Source: Photobacterium chitinilyticum (GTDB taxonomy: Bacteria; Pseudomonadota; Gammaproteobacteria; Enterobacterales; Vibrionaceae). From it: DNA of 63,166 nucleotides. The stretch is taken from assembly GCF_004104355.1 (NCBI RefSeq), contig NZ_RJLM01000002.1, positions 1-63,166 on the forward strand, given 5' to 3'. Below are positions 46,741 to 55,955 of the stretch, in pieces. Position 1 is the first letter of the stretch. Each line of letters begins with the position of its first letter. The notes under the pieces are model-generated. The model saw only the letters and a program-made list of their open reading frames with translations, was not told the origin of the DNA and ran no database searches. Both the position numbers and the translations under genes were made by a program.

Positions 46741-48193
46741 ACTATCATCAGTCGTTGTCGCTCTTGCGCTATCAGGCTGTGCAACCGGGCCGGATTACCA
46801 GCTTCCCGATCAGACACTCGATACTGAATACCTGTATCAACAGACGGCAGGCACCAGTCAGCAGGCAATACCGGCGAGTACCAGTACTTGGTGGTATCAG
46901 TTTAACGACACCATGCTGAACCAGCTGGTCGCCGATGCCCAGCAGCAAAATATACCGCTAAAAATCGCGGCCGAGCGTATCAAAGCAGCTCAGGCCTACC
47001 AAAATGTAGTGGAGTCATTCAAAGTACCGACGGTCAGTCTAGGAGCCGGGTATTCATCCTTCGGACTCAGCGAAAATGATCCTTTGCTCGGTCCGGTGGT
47101 TTCATCTAACAATCCGCTCGGCACTGCTCTTGTCGATTCGAGCCAGGGAGCATTTCATGCAGGGGCCACTATTGCATGGGAGATGGATCTATTCGGTCGG
47201 ATCGACAAACAGGCTCAGGCCGCAGCCATCCGTAAAGAACAGACCGATATCTTCCGCGAAGGATTGACGACAATGATCACCTCGGATGTGATCCATAATT
47301 ATTTGCAGATGCGCGGCGCTCAGACGAGAAGGGCGATTGCCACTGAAATGGTTAGCGATCAGGAAGAAACACTTGCGCTGATCCAAAAGATGCTCAAAAG
47401 CGGGTACGGATCCGAGTTGGATCTTGCCCGCGCCAAAGCAATGCTAGCTGCAACAAAATCGGTTATTCCTCAGCTGCAAACAGCCGAGAATGTCCACCAA
47501 CAGCGGCTGGCTATCTTGTTGGGTGAAACACCTGCGGCGATGAAAGTTCGCCTCAGTCAGGGCCTGCCCTTACCGGCATCTCAGCCTATGCCAGAGCTGA
47601 ACGGGATCATTCCAACCGGCCTGCCATCTGATCTGCTCCAGCGCAGGCCTGATATTCGGATAGCCGAACGTGAGATGGCCGCCGTCAATGCCGAGCTTGG
47701 TGCAGCCATCGCCAATCAATATCCAAAGTTCTACCTCACTGGTGCGCCGGGTGTACTGGCCAAGGATTTTGATGATCTGTTCAGCAGTGACTCGACAACC
47801 TGGATAGCTAACATCGGTGTGAGTTGGAATCTCTTTGACGGCGGTCGCAATGATGCCCTCATTGAAATTCAGGAAGCTCGCTTCAAAAGCAGTGCCCTGT
47901 CTTATCAGCACACCGTAAACAACGCCATTGGCGAGGTCGAAACCTTGCTAAACGGTTACGGGAACAGCCAGCAATACCAGACGCTGCTACTGGAATCCAA
48001 GGCTGAAACAGACAAGGCAGTGAAGAAAGCAAAATCTCTTTATGCCGCAGGTTTGACCGACTATCTCGTTGTGCTTGATGCCCAGCGTCAGCAACATATC
48101 ATCGCCGATCGCGTTATTGCCGCTAAGCTGCAAACGGCCAATGTCGCCGTCGGTCTGAACAAGGCGTTGGGAGGCGACTGGGAACTACACTAA
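46727..48193 (+). CDS. Outer-membrane efflux lipoprotein, NodT/OprM type
   Basis: 488 residues with lipobox LSGC (Cys18) and the usual CATGPDYQLPD opening of the OprM/NodT family. Two OEP repeats follow, including LLQRRPDIRIAEREMAAVNAELGAA and, near the C terminus, LYAAGLTDYLVVLDAQRQQH. It forms the trimeric outer-membrane channel for the pump. Start overlaps the transporter end, so the three genes form one operon, ended by a terminator. Confidence 0.93.
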   Translation: MKLLKLSSVVVALALSGCATGPDYQLPDQTLDTEYLYQQTAGTSQQAIPASTSTWWYQFNDTMLNQLVADAQQQNIPLKIAAERIKAAQAYQNVVESFKVPTVSLGAGYSSFGLSENDPLLGPVVSSNNPLGTALVDSSQGAFHAGATIAWEMDLFGRIDKQAQAAAIRKEQTDIFREGLTTMITSDVIHNYLQMRGAQTRRAIATEMVSDQEETLALIQKMLKSGYGSELDLARAKAMLAATKSVIPQLQTAENVHQQRLAILLGETPAAMKVRLSQGLPLPASQPMPELNGIIPTGLPSDLLQRRPDIRIAEREMAAVNAELGAAIANQYPKFYLTGAPGVLAKDFDDLFSSDSTTWIANIGVSWNLFDGGRNDALIEIQEARFKSSALSYQHTVNNAIGEVETLLNGYGNSQQYQTLLLESKAETDKAVKKAKSLYAAGLTDYLVVLDAQRQQHIIADRVIAAKLQTANVAVGLNKALGGDWELH

Positions 48194-48216
48194 TCTCGGC
48201 ACAGTACACAAAGACC

Positions 48217-48285
48217 AATACGGCCTTTAGCTGATTAAACAGAAAGACTCCCACACTCTCTGTCAGCTAAACGGCCGTATTTTTT
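48217..48285 (+). terminator. Terminator of RND operon
   Basis: Long stem: arms 48217-48234 and 48263-48281 pair over 18 bp with one bulged base, closing at TATTTTTT. The T-tract overlaps the stop codon of the convergent glycosyltransferase gene, so transcripts from both directions meet here. Confidence 0.9.
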
Positions 48286-49444
48286 ATGCTCGTGCTTCAT
48301 TCAATATCCTATATAATCGGCTTGCCAATACCCGGGCATCAAAAGCCTGATAGAACTCGTCGCTAGAGCGATATACCTGTTGTGGGTTTTGCTGCCATTG
48401 CTGATACAACGCATTTAACTGCTGCTGATAACCTTCCGGATCCCCGATATTTACCTCATGGAGCTTTCCGGCATACCGCCGCAAAAAGCTGAGCGTTTCC
48501 CCTTCAGGTAATTCGGCCAGTATCGGCCTGCCGCTGGCAACATAGTCAACCGCCTTGGCGGCCAAGTGGGTATCTTTCTTGCCCCGGTCCGGCGGACCGT
48601 TTTGAATAAATAATGCATCGCACTGGGCCAGAACATCTTGTCCCTGTTTTTTCTCTACCTGCCCGATCATTACAACGGAGTCCGTAAGAGCGTACTGCTC
48701 TACCAAGGCGACAAAATCCGGCTGGCTATCCCCTATATTGATAAAACGAAATGAAAATGGAGCAGCTGCCAGTTGGCATAGAATACCTTTCGCCGAGCGA
48801 CGAAAACTATCCCATGTTCCGCAATATCCTAGGGTGAAAACCGTATTATTCTTGGAAGCATGATCAAGGACGAAATCGTAACTATTGGGGATCCAGACAA
48901 CCTTGTCTTCACCGACCAACCGCTGATAGGCAATCCAGTCTGACTGCGAGGTCACCACCAGTTTTGTTGCTTGCTTCAATGCCAGCTTCTCCCAGCACGA
49001 TATTTTGCCTGCAGCGAAGTAGCTTGCTCGTGACCAACCATCTTGAAAGTCCAGCACCAGCGGCAGATCAAACCACCTCGACAGATAATAGCCGACCAAC
49101 GAACTGCTAAACGGCGGACAACTGACCATAATGACATCAGGCCGATTTGCCATGATGTGCAGGCAGCACTGCCACAAACTCGGGATCACCCAGCCCCAAT
49201 GCACGTTCTCCTGCCTGCGCCATAGCCACTCAATATTCCATGAGACAATAGCTTGATTGGCAATCAATGCCTCGTGCTGCCAGCAAGCTGGACTCTCTTG
49301 ACGAGAGAAACGTGAAGTGCACTGCTCTCTAACCAACTGAACTTCACATCCTGTTCGGGCAAGATATTGAGCAAAACGCTGGCTGCGATTCGCTGCGGCA
49401 TGCAAATGAGGGGGTGAGAAGTAACTCAGATACAACACTTTCAT
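48284..49444 (-). CDS. Glycosyltransferase, GT4-like (GT-B fold)
   Basis: 386 residues from the ATG at 49444 (GGAAG six bases upstream); a GTG at 49447 just before it is possible. N-terminal acceptor-type domain YFSPPHLHAAANRSQRF, PDVIMVSCPPFSSSL, then donor domain with WIPNSYDF, FTLGYCGTWDSFRRS and KAVDYVASGRPILAEL. The start overlaps the preceding glycosyltransferase stop (TGATG). It is the last gene of the operon with the HExxH-barrel protein and the response regulator. Acceptor and donor sugar unknown; cytoplasmic. Confidence 0.85.
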   Translation of the reverse strand: MKVLYLSYFSPPHLHAAANRSQRFAQYLARTGCEVQLVREQCTSRFSRQESPACWQHEALIANQAIVSWNIEWLWRRQENVHWGWVIPSLWQCCLHIMANRPDVIMVSCPPFSSSLVGYYLSRWFDLPLVLDFQDGWSRASYFAAGKISCWEKLALKQATKLVVTSQSDWIAYQRLVGEDKVVWIPNSYDFVLDHASKNNTVFTLGYCGTWDSFRRSAKGILCQLAAAPFSFRFINIGDSQPDFVALVEQYALTDSVVMIGQVEKKQGQDVLAQCDALFIQNGPPDRGKKDTHLAAKAVDYVASGRPILAELPEGETLSFLRRYAGKLHEVNIGDPEGYQQQLNALYQQWQQNPQQVYRSSDEFYQAFDARVLASRLYRILNEARA

Positions 49445-50541
49445 CACCGACTTCCATCCTGAGGGCTGAGTGCGACATCAGTTTGAGAAGGCAATAATAG
49501 CCTGTGATAAATCGAGAGTGTCTGTTGGATCTGACGGCTTAGGGCAAAGTGGCATGACGCCCAACTACGCGCTTCCCGACCAGCCTCCTTTAATTGTTCT
49601 GGCTCGGAGTGAAGCTGCTGCAAGCGATCCAAAAATGCCAGAGGATCATTAAAATCCAAATACCAGCCCTGCCGATCATGTTGAAATAACTGTGCCAGCC
49701 CACCTTTGGGCTGAGCAATAACGGCTCTTCCTACCGCCATCGATTCCGCAGCCACGTAACCAAACGCTTCCTGCCATTGCGAAGGCAACAGTATGACATG
49801 GGCATTTTTCAGCAACTTTTCAACCTGAGAGCTTTCACCCTGATAGGTGATAGCAGGATTGGCCTCCGCATGCTGTTCGACCTCGGAACGCAGCAACCCG
49901 TCACCAATGATCGTCAACTTTGCAATTGCAGCAATTTCAGGTCTAGAAAAGAGGGACAATAATAACAAGACCCCTTTTTGCTCAGTCAGATTGCCTACAA
50001 AAAGGCAACGCAAAATACCATTGAACGGTAACGGTTCCTGATAACGGAATCGATCAATATCGATACCGTTGGCGATCAAATGGATTTTCTCGGGGCTGAT
50101 ATCTTGCCTCAGCCAACCCTCGACATATGGTGATACGGCAATCAGGTGCGATACCAGTTTGCTATAAAACCACCTTTTGAACCGTATTCTCGCTGAATCA
50201 GTAATATTACTGGAAAGAGAGTGGTGAACTGATACTAGGACGTTGGAGCAACAAGTTCGTGCTACCAACAAAAATGGGTGGCCTAAACCATAGAAATGAA
50301 AATGCACGATGTCTGCAGGGTACAGCCATAACAGCTTGGCAAACAACCACCAATGGCTAATGCAATGGCATCGATAGCCATGCTGCTCAAGCGCAACTCG
50401 CGCACCTTCACTGATAGTAGACGTCACAAGAATATAGCGACAGTTCGGGGTTTTCAGTGCCCGCAAATAATCATAGAAGCTACTTCCTTGGCATAACTCA
50501 ATATCACATACCAAATAGACGGTTTTCATTATACGGCTCAT
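49444..50541 (-). CDS. Glycosyltransferase, GT4 family
   Basis: 365 residues (an ATG at 50529 is an alternative start). The GT-B halves are plain: DIVHFHFYGLGHP, VSVHHSLSS, LIAVSPYVEGWL and IANGIDIDRF in the first, then LFVGNLTEQKGVLLLL, LTIIGDGLL and EAFGYVAAESMAVGRAVIAQPKGG in the second, with the E-x7-E motif of GT4. Together with the next gene it probably adds sugars to a lipid-linked precursor or surface glycan. Co-directional with the upstream HExxH-barrel gene, 80 bp gap. Confidence 0.88.
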   Translation of the reverse strand: MSRIMKTVYLVCDIELCQGSSFYDYLRALKTPNCRYILVTSTISEGARVALEQHGYRCHCISHWWLFAKLLWLYPADIVHFHFYGLGHPFLLVARTCCSNVLVSVHHSLSSNITDSARIRFKRWFYSKLVSHLIAVSPYVEGWLRQDISPEKIHLIANGIDIDRFRYQEPLPFNGILRCLFVGNLTEQKGVLLLLSLFSRPEIAAIAKLTIIGDGLLRSEVEQHAEANPAITYQGESSQVEKLLKNAHVILLPSQWQEAFGYVAAESMAVGRAVIAQPKGGLAQLFQHDRQGWYLDFNDPLAFLDRLQQLHSEPEQLKEAGREARSWASCHFALSRQIQQTLSIYHRLLLPSQTDVALSPQDGSR

Positions 50542-50621
50542 GTAATGGAAACTTTTATCAGTATAGTGATGCTAGGTTTATGCCAACCTCTTATGACGCT
50601 ACATTCTCAATAATAAGGCGT

Positions 50622-53477
50622 TTACCAGAGACCGCCAGAAACAGTTAGGTATACTTCATCTTTGCCCTGATCGTTATCAAGCCCGTGAGCATAACCTAGT
50701 GTTACGGGTAAAGTCAGGTTATATCCCAGCTTTGCCTCAAAGGTAAATTCCGTACCGACGCCCGTTAGCTGATTGTGATTTTCTCCGGAATCCCATGCGG
50801 CACCTGAATCGATAAAGACCGAACCAGACAGGTCACCCAGACCAACCGGATACAATGACCAGTTACGCTCTACACGCCCCAACCATGTTTCCAGAACCAA
50901 CCTTTGGGTCGCATAGCGATGACCTCGCTGGGTTGAATCGTCATATCCCCTCAGCACCTGTGTATCACGGCCAAACAGGCGGGATTCCTCGAACAAATCT
51001 TTCCCACCGAGACGGAAGGTCTTGGCATCGTCATCCGCATAGCCTGCCCCCAACCTTGCCGTAAGAGTGGTTCTGCCCGGTAAGTCCCAGGTTCCCTTCC
51101 ATTGGGCCTGATATTTTTGCCCTTCATAGTCACTATCGAACAAGTCATTAGTTTCGGCTACTACATCCAGATAGTGTCCCCAACCGACGCCCGGAACATT
51201 TAGATATGCTTCACGGTTATCAAACGTCAACGCAAGCCCCGCCAGCGTCTCGTTGCTCTCCCTAAAAGCAATCATACTGGCAAAATCGGGCTGGGAGACA
51301 AGGCTCTCTTTGTCTAGCACACCACCAGCATGCAGGCTCAGTTGGTCTTCAAACGCCGTAACAATGTGGTTACGTTGCAGCAAGAAATAATCATCGCGGG
51401 TGATACGGTAATCACTCCGGCCATCAACCGTCATTTTATCGAAGTCATGGCTGCTACTCAGTGCGGCCATCCAACGATTGTCATACTGGTACACTAAATT
51501 GGCATCAGCCAATTCATTATCAAAATCCCATGTGGCCGTAAGCTGATAACTATGGCGTCCCAATGCATCAGAACCAAAGGTCAGTGCGCCAATCAGTGTT
51601 CTGGCATCATCAATATAAACAAGAGGCAGCCAATTATGCGGCCTAAGAGTCGACCATGGGCTATACGGCTCAGGTTCGCTTTTTTCAACTGTTTGCTCAA
51701 TCACCGGCGGATAGTCATAACGACCCTGCTGGTGTTGAATATTCTGTGTCGATAGCGCCTGCGGCTGAGCCAAGTACCGTAACTGATAGCCGTTCGTATC
51801 ATAGGCCTGATAAACCAACCCAACCCCCGGCTGCCAAACTGGCCGTAGTGCCCCGCCCAACTCGCGTGTCCAGCGCTCAAGCTGACCACGGCTTTCATCA
51901 AGAACATAAATATCAAACACGCCATCATAATCGGCGCTAAACATGATACGACCATCAGGCAGGTAACTCGGACTGCTTTCAGCCGCTTTGGTATCGGTTA
52001 CCGGTAGCCACGTTTTGCTATCCATATTCAACTTTTCGAGATTCCAGCCTTGCCGAGGGCGCTTCATCGCAGCAACCAACTCTGTCCCTGTCGGTGAGAT
52101 ATCGAAAGCGCCCAGTACCGTATCTGAATCACCGCGCCAAATTCTTACGGGCTCTTGCTCCGGTGATTGGGCATCCACTAACCACAGCTCGCTGACACCT
52201 GCAACCTTACGACTAGCAACCAACTGTCGGCCGTCAGGCATCCAGCGCACATTACGAAAGCGCTGACGTTCGGTCAGCTGTTGCCATTGACCATGGTTAA
52301 AAAGAAACAGATCGTTGTAGCTTCTGCCGTCGGCATAGTGAATAAGTCGAGAGACTGCCAGCCCGGACTGTGGATGAGATGACATTGCAGAGATATCTTT
52401 GCTGGCCGTTAGTGACGTCCACTCGCTCTGTTGCGGATCAAGCGATGATATTTTCGGACGGTCTTCACCATTGTTACGGTTGACCAGCAGGCCACTTGCG
52501 CTATGAGTAACAACCTGAAGATACGGTGTCTGCTTCAGATCCTTGCCAACCTCTTCACCAATATCTTTACCAACAATCAACTGCTGCTGTAGCAGAGTCA
52601 GCTGCGGAGTAAATTCTGACTCGAGATAAGCCTGAAAATCTAACCACAACGTATTGAAGTCTTTGCCAAATGACTGCTGGGCTGTTCGGTTGATCAAGAA
52701 ATACGGGATGATCCGACGGCTATAGCCCGTTAAGAACGCCTGAACTTTCTCCTCACCATAGGTCTCTGACAGATACTGGATAAAATACGCACCATAAAGG
52801 TACTGGTAACCCAGTGGCCACTCTCGGCTTGCCACCGCAACCTGCTCCAAGTCTTTGAGCTCACCGCTGGCAACTTCCATTCGCATCTTCATTGCATACT
52901 GGCTACTCTGCAGACGGCCGTAGCCGAGCTCTTCATTCGTTTCCAAATATACCGCCAGTCCTTCGAGCAATAATGAAGGTGTTAGGGCATGGGGGAAGAA
53001 AAATGCCTGACGCCCAAACACTTTCTGCAGAATTTTAGGGGCCCCGTTGGCAAGCTCCATATGCATGATATGGGCGTATTCATGCCGGATCAGCAAGTGT
53101 AGCCAGTCATCGCTGGTAGCCAAATCACCGCCGTCTTCCGGCGGACTCATAAACAAGCGGATCTGGGCAAAAGGCAGGGGCGTGGCCCAGCCATTCGAAA
53201 AGTCAAAATCATCGACCAGCACAATTTCAGTTCGGGCTTCCGGAGCTGACTGAAAAAAAGGAAGTTGCTCTTGGCGTACCCGCTCAGCAACATCCAGTAC
53301 CTTGGCGGCACTTTGCTGGTGACCATCAACAAAATGCACCGAGAAATGCTCAGATTGCTGGCTCAACCACTCTTTTCCTGCTTCATCCCACCCGACGGGA
53401 GCGGCCACTGAGGCTGCTGACAGGCTAGCGCTAACCAGTATTCCTAATAGCGTGCGTTTAAGTATTTTCCCTAACAT
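50622..53477 (-). CDS. Secreted fusion: HExxH peptidase domain, TolB-like propeller, Omp85-like barrel
   Basis: 951 residues, Sec signal (ILKRTLLGILVSASLSAASVA). About 28-290: gluzincin-type peptidase with RHEYAHIMHME (His132, Glu133, His136) and LLLEGLAVYLET, whose Glu172 can be the third zinc ligand. About 300-590: repeated propeller blades (VRWMPDGRQLVASRK, FDISPTGTELVAAMK, SYLPDGRIMFSADYDG). About 600-951: beta-barrel with the RGY motif (843-845, LRGYDD) and a C-terminal LDAG-like FIDSGAAWD and final W, as in Omp85/Bac_surface_Ag barrels. So the peptidase would face outward or the periplasm, tethered to the outer membrane. AAGG precedes the start. It lies 31 bp after the regulator gene and before two glycosyltransferases. 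Confidence 0.82.
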   Translation of the reverse strand: MLGKILKRTLLGILVSASLSAASVAAPVGWDEAGKEWLSQQSEHFSVHFVDGHQQSAAKVLDVAERVRQEQLPFFQSAPEARTEIVLVDDFDFSNGWATPLPFAQIRLFMSPPEDGGDLATSDDWLHLLIRHEYAHIMHMELANGAPKILQKVFGRQAFFFPHALTPSLLLEGLAVYLETNEELGYGRLQSSQYAMKMRMEVASGELKDLEQVAVASREWPLGYQYLYGAYFIQYLSETYGEEKVQAFLTGYSRRIIPYFLINRTAQQSFGKDFNTLWLDFQAYLESEFTPQLTLLQQQLIVGKDIGEEVGKDLKQTPYLQVVTHSASGLLVNRNNGEDRPKISSLDPQQSEWTSLTASKDISAMSSHPQSGLAVSRLIHYADGRSYNDLFLFNHGQWQQLTERQRFRNVRWMPDGRQLVASRKVAGVSELWLVDAQSPEQEPVRIWRGDSDTVLGAFDISPTGTELVAAMKRPRQGWNLEKLNMDSKTWLPVTDTKAAESSPSYLPDGRIMFSADYDGVFDIYVLDESRGQLERWTRELGGALRPVWQPGVGLVYQAYDTNGYQLRYLAQPQALSTQNIQHQQGRYDYPPVIEQTVEKSEPEPYSPWSTLRPHNWLPLVYIDDARTLIGALTFGSDALGRHSYQLTATWDFDNELADANLVYQYDNRWMAALSSSHDFDKMTVDGRSDYRITRDDYFLLQRNHIVTAFEDQLSLHAGGVLDKESLVSQPDFASMIAFRESNETLAGLALTFDNREAYLNVPGVGWGHYLDVVAETNDLFDSDYEGQKYQAQWKGTWDLPGRTTLTARLGAGYADDDAKTFRLGGKDLFEESRLFGRDTQVLRGYDDSTQRGHRYATQRLVLETWLGRVERNWSLYPVGLGDLSGSVFIDSGAAWDSGENHNQLTGVGTEFTFEAKLGYNLTLPVTLGYAHGLDNDQGKDEVYLTVSGGLW

Positions 53478-53508
53478 GCTTTACGACCTTAATTATTATT
53501 TCAACACA

Positions 53509-54228
53509 CTACCAACTCTCTGGTGTGAATAAATACCCTTTACTTCTAACCGTTATTATTTTTTTTGAAAACGACGAAGTATCACCAAGCTTCTTACGCA
53601 ATGTCGCTACCTTATTGTCGATGGTGCGATCTATACCGTCATAATCTATGCCCCGGATCGTTTTAACTAAAAACTCACGCGATAGCACTTCATCAGCTCG
53701 TGAAGCCAGCAACCACAGCAGATCAAACTCGGATCCTGTCAGCGCTACTGGCTTATCGTCCAACATACAAACTCTACGGGTGTTGTTAAGCTTCAGGCTT
53801 CCGCAGACAAGCTGCTCATTATTTGTTTGAACCTTCGATCGCCCTGTTGATTTTTTTACTGCGGATTCAATATGTTGACGCCGTAATAACATCCTGATCC
53901 GAGCCAATAACACCCTAAGTGAAACCGGCCTTTGAATAAAGTCATCTGCACCTAACTCCAACGCCGCCACATGTTCGATATCATCTTCAAAAGGGGTTAA
54001 CAACAGAATTTTACTCGATACATACGGCCTAATCTGACGACAAAGCCCCAAACTGTCACATCCGGGATTTACGAGGCTAATAATTATTAGCTCAGGTTGT
54101 AATGACTTGACCAACTCAGCGGCAGATGCCTCGTCCGAAAGCACTACTTCGTACCCATGTTTTATTAGGTAGCTCTCTTGCTGAGATCTAAGGTTCAAAT
54201 CATCTTCCACTAACACTATTTTCATCAT
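53509..54228 (-). CDS. OmpR-type response regulator without phospho-acceptor Asp
   Basis: 239 residues. Receiver domain about 1-120, winged helix about 140-236 (TGSEFDLLWLLAS, RTIDNKVATLRKKLG, VRSKGYLF). The acidic pocket EDD (8-10) is present and the Thr switch too (LLLTPFED), but the canonical Asp position reads PELIIISLVNPG: Ser51 takes its place, and the Lys before Pro is Arg (FIQRPVSL). No sensor kinase gene is adjacent. It should act independently of phosphorylation. It leads the operon with the HExxH-barrel and glycosyltransferase genes and is divergent from the EamA gene. Confidence 0.9.
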   Translation of the reverse strand: MMKIVLVEDDLNLRSQQESYLIKHGYEVVLSDEASAAELVKSLQPELIIISLVNPGCDSLGLCRQIRPYVSSKILLLTPFEDDIEHVAALELGADDFIQRPVSLRVLLARIRMLLRRQHIESAVKKSTGRSKVQTNNEQLVCGSLKLNNTRRVCMLDDKPVALTGSEFDLLWLLASRADEVLSREFLVKTIRGIDYDGIDRTIDNKVATLRKKLGDTSSFSKKIITVRSKGYLFTPESW

Positions 54229-54404
54229 ATCTATCTTATATCTAGCGTCAATTGCACATCGTTCAATACTGGGGCATATATTACTAGAACTAAGCTGGTT
54301 GTAAATCTAAAGCAGAAAAAAGCGTCTATATCACTTTGCACAATGGTAACATTTTAGAAAATTAGCCTTAAGATAGCCTTCTAAACAGAGCACAAGGACG
54401 CGTA

Positions 54405-55313
54405 ATGAATTTTGATAGCGCAACGGCGAATAGCACTTCCCCCTATCTATTGTTGGCCTCTTTATCGGCCATCTTCATGGGAACTATCGGAGCCATTGCC
54501 GTCTATGCAAACCTCAGTTCTGAAACCGTGACTTTTTTCCGCCTCTTTCTTGGTGGGATCATCATGCTGGTATATCTGGCCGTTGACAAAAAACTCGCTT
54601 TATTGCGGTGCTGGCCCTCCTGGCAAGTAATCATCAACGGTGCCTTTCTTGCTGGCTTCATTGTTTTCTATATTCAGGCTATGAGCTATACCAGTATGGC
54701 CAACGCCATCATGACTATCTATCTGGCTCCCGTCGTCGCTTCTATAACGGCCCATTTTCTTTTTTCGGAAAAGTTAAATGCGCAATCTTTTGGCCTGATT
54801 TTGTTTGCTTTATTAGGCTTCGCAATGATGATGGAGTTTAAGGTTGAGTTCGGTTCAGGATCGCAAGACGCACGAGGTATGCTGTATGCCGTCCTTGCGA
54901 TGGTGTGCTATAGCTGCTTTATCTTGATTAACCGCTCAATTCCGCCGCATGTACATGTTTTTACCCGCAGCTGGTACCAGCTCATGGTCGGCGCAGTCTG
55001 TATGTTACCGTTTATGCTGATGCAAAATGAATCCATAGCTCTGACTCAATGGGCCTGGCTGACGATAGCAGGACTAATACCCGGATTCTTGGCCATCCTG
55101 TTCGCGGTCATCGCATTACGGGAATTACCATCTGCCACTTTCGGCACTCTGTCCTACCTAGAGCCTATTGCGGTCGTTTCACTGGCCTGGATGCTTTTCG
55201 GCCAAACCCTAAGCCCACTCCAGCTCGCCGGCTGTATGGTAATTATGGCCTCTGGCATCATGCAGGCTGTCGCCGCGCAAAAGCCACAGTCAAAGCCAAT
55301 CGAAGCAAATTAA
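54405..55313 (+). CDS. EamA/DMT-family transporter
   Basis: 302 residues with ten hydrophobic helices in two EamA repeats. First half FMGTIGAIAVYANLSSETVTFFRLFLGG, second half ITIAGLIPGFLAILFAVIAL, then FGTLSYLEPIAVVSLAWMLFG, the typical EamA ending helix pair. It exports or imports small metabolites of unknown identity. CAAGGA lies eight bases before the ATG. Downstream are the tRNA-Asp-linked repeats. Confidence 0.88.
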   Translation: MNFDSATANSTSPYLLLASLSAIFMGTIGAIAVYANLSSETVTFFRLFLGGIIMLVYLAVDKKLALLRCWPSWQVIINGAFLAGFIVFYIQAMSYTSMANAIMTIYLAPVVASITAHFLFSEKLNAQSFGLILFALLGFAMMMEFKVEFGSGSQDARGMLYAVLAMVCYSCFILINRSIPPHVHVFTRSWYQLMVGAVCMLPFMLMQNESIALTQWAWLTIAGLIPGFLAILFAVIALRELPSATFGTLSYLEPIAVVSLAWMLFGQTLSPLQLAGCMVIMASGIMQAVAAQKPQSKPIEAN

Positions 55314-55330
55314 GGTATTTGATAAGTTTC

Positions 55331-55660
55331 GACCGCAGGGCGAATATAAATTCAACGCACACAAAAAAGCCCCAGCATTTCTGCTGAGGCTTCGTTGTAT
55401 TGGCGGAACGGCTGGGCTTGCATTCAAGCGGGACTCATTCGACCGCAGGACGAACCCAAATTCAACGCATACAAAAAAGCCCCAGCATTTCTACTGAGGC
55501 TTCGTTGTGTTGGCGGAACGGCTGGGCTTGCATTCAAGCGGGACTCATTCGACCGCAGGACGAACCCAAATTCAACGCACACAAAAAAGCCTCATCATTT
55601 CTGACGAGGCTTCGTTGTATTGGCGGAGCGGACGGGACTCGAACCCGCGACCCCCGGCGT
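55331..55660 (-). repeat. Three tandem 110-bp units combining tRNA-Asp 3' end and terminator
   Basis: Units begin at 55331, 55441 and 55551 with the same GACCGCAGG, and each holds a hairpin plus AAAAAA (a minus-strand terminator) followed by TGGCGGA(A/G)CGG. In the third unit this last element is the true 3' end of tRNA-Asp; in units 1 and 2 it runs into GGCTGGGCTTGCATTCAAGC instead. Units 1 and 2 agree almost base for base over 105 bp. The layout resembles the tyrT repeats of E. coli. Confidence 0.85.
55583..55612 (-). terminator. Terminator of the tRNA-Ser/tRNA-Asp transcript
   Basis: Read on the minus strand, AAGCCTC pairs with GAGGCTT (55587-55593 and 55606-55612, plus a further three inner pairs) and ends in six T residues. 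Two degenerate copies lie at 55363-55392 and 55473-55502. Confidence 0.85.
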
Positions 55661-55697
55661 GACAGGCCGGTATTCTAACCAACTGAACTACCGCTCC
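55621..55697 (-). tRNA. tRNA-Asp (GTC)
   Basis: 77 nt with encoded CCA. Acceptor stem GGAGCGG / CCGCTCC, D-arm AGTTCAGTTGGTTAGA, anticodon arm CCGGCCTGTCACGCCGG with GTC, T-arm GCGGGTTCGAGTCCCGT. Downstream of tRNA-Ser in the same direction. Confidence 0.97.
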
Positions 55698-55738
55698 AAT
55701 TCTGTATGATGCTCAAAATAAATCAAACATCTAGAATG

Positions 55739-55829
55739 TGGCGGAGAGATAGGGATTTGAACCCTAGATACGCTACAAACGTATGCCGGTTTTCAAGACC
55801 GGTGCTTTCAACCACTCAGCCATCTCTCC
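55739..55829 (-). tRNA. tRNA-Ser (TGA)
   Basis: 91 nt with encoded CCA. Acceptor GGAGAGA / TCTCTCC, anticodon arm CCGGTCTTGAAAACCGG (TGA), long variable arm as in serine tRNAs, T-arm AGGGTTCAAATCCCT. First of two tRNAs transcribed leftward. Confidence 0.97.
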
Positions 55830-55955
55830 GTAAGTGCGGCGAATAATACGGTCCAACGCCAATCTTGTAAAGCGGTTTTTTAAACTTTCCAAACAAGCGC
55901 TTAAAGCTTGAACCAATACGACCCACACTGCTTTTAACACAACCAACCGAGGTGA

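Noticed and set aside
55331-55620. Repeats considered as a CRISPR array
   Set aside because: Only three units, 110 bp each, no spacers of uniform size, and they contain tRNA and terminator parts.
55395-55678. Open frames reading CIGGTAGLAFKRDS repeats on the plus strand
   Set aside because: They translate the tRNA-linked DNA repeats and run into the tRNA-Asp gene antisense; not proteins.
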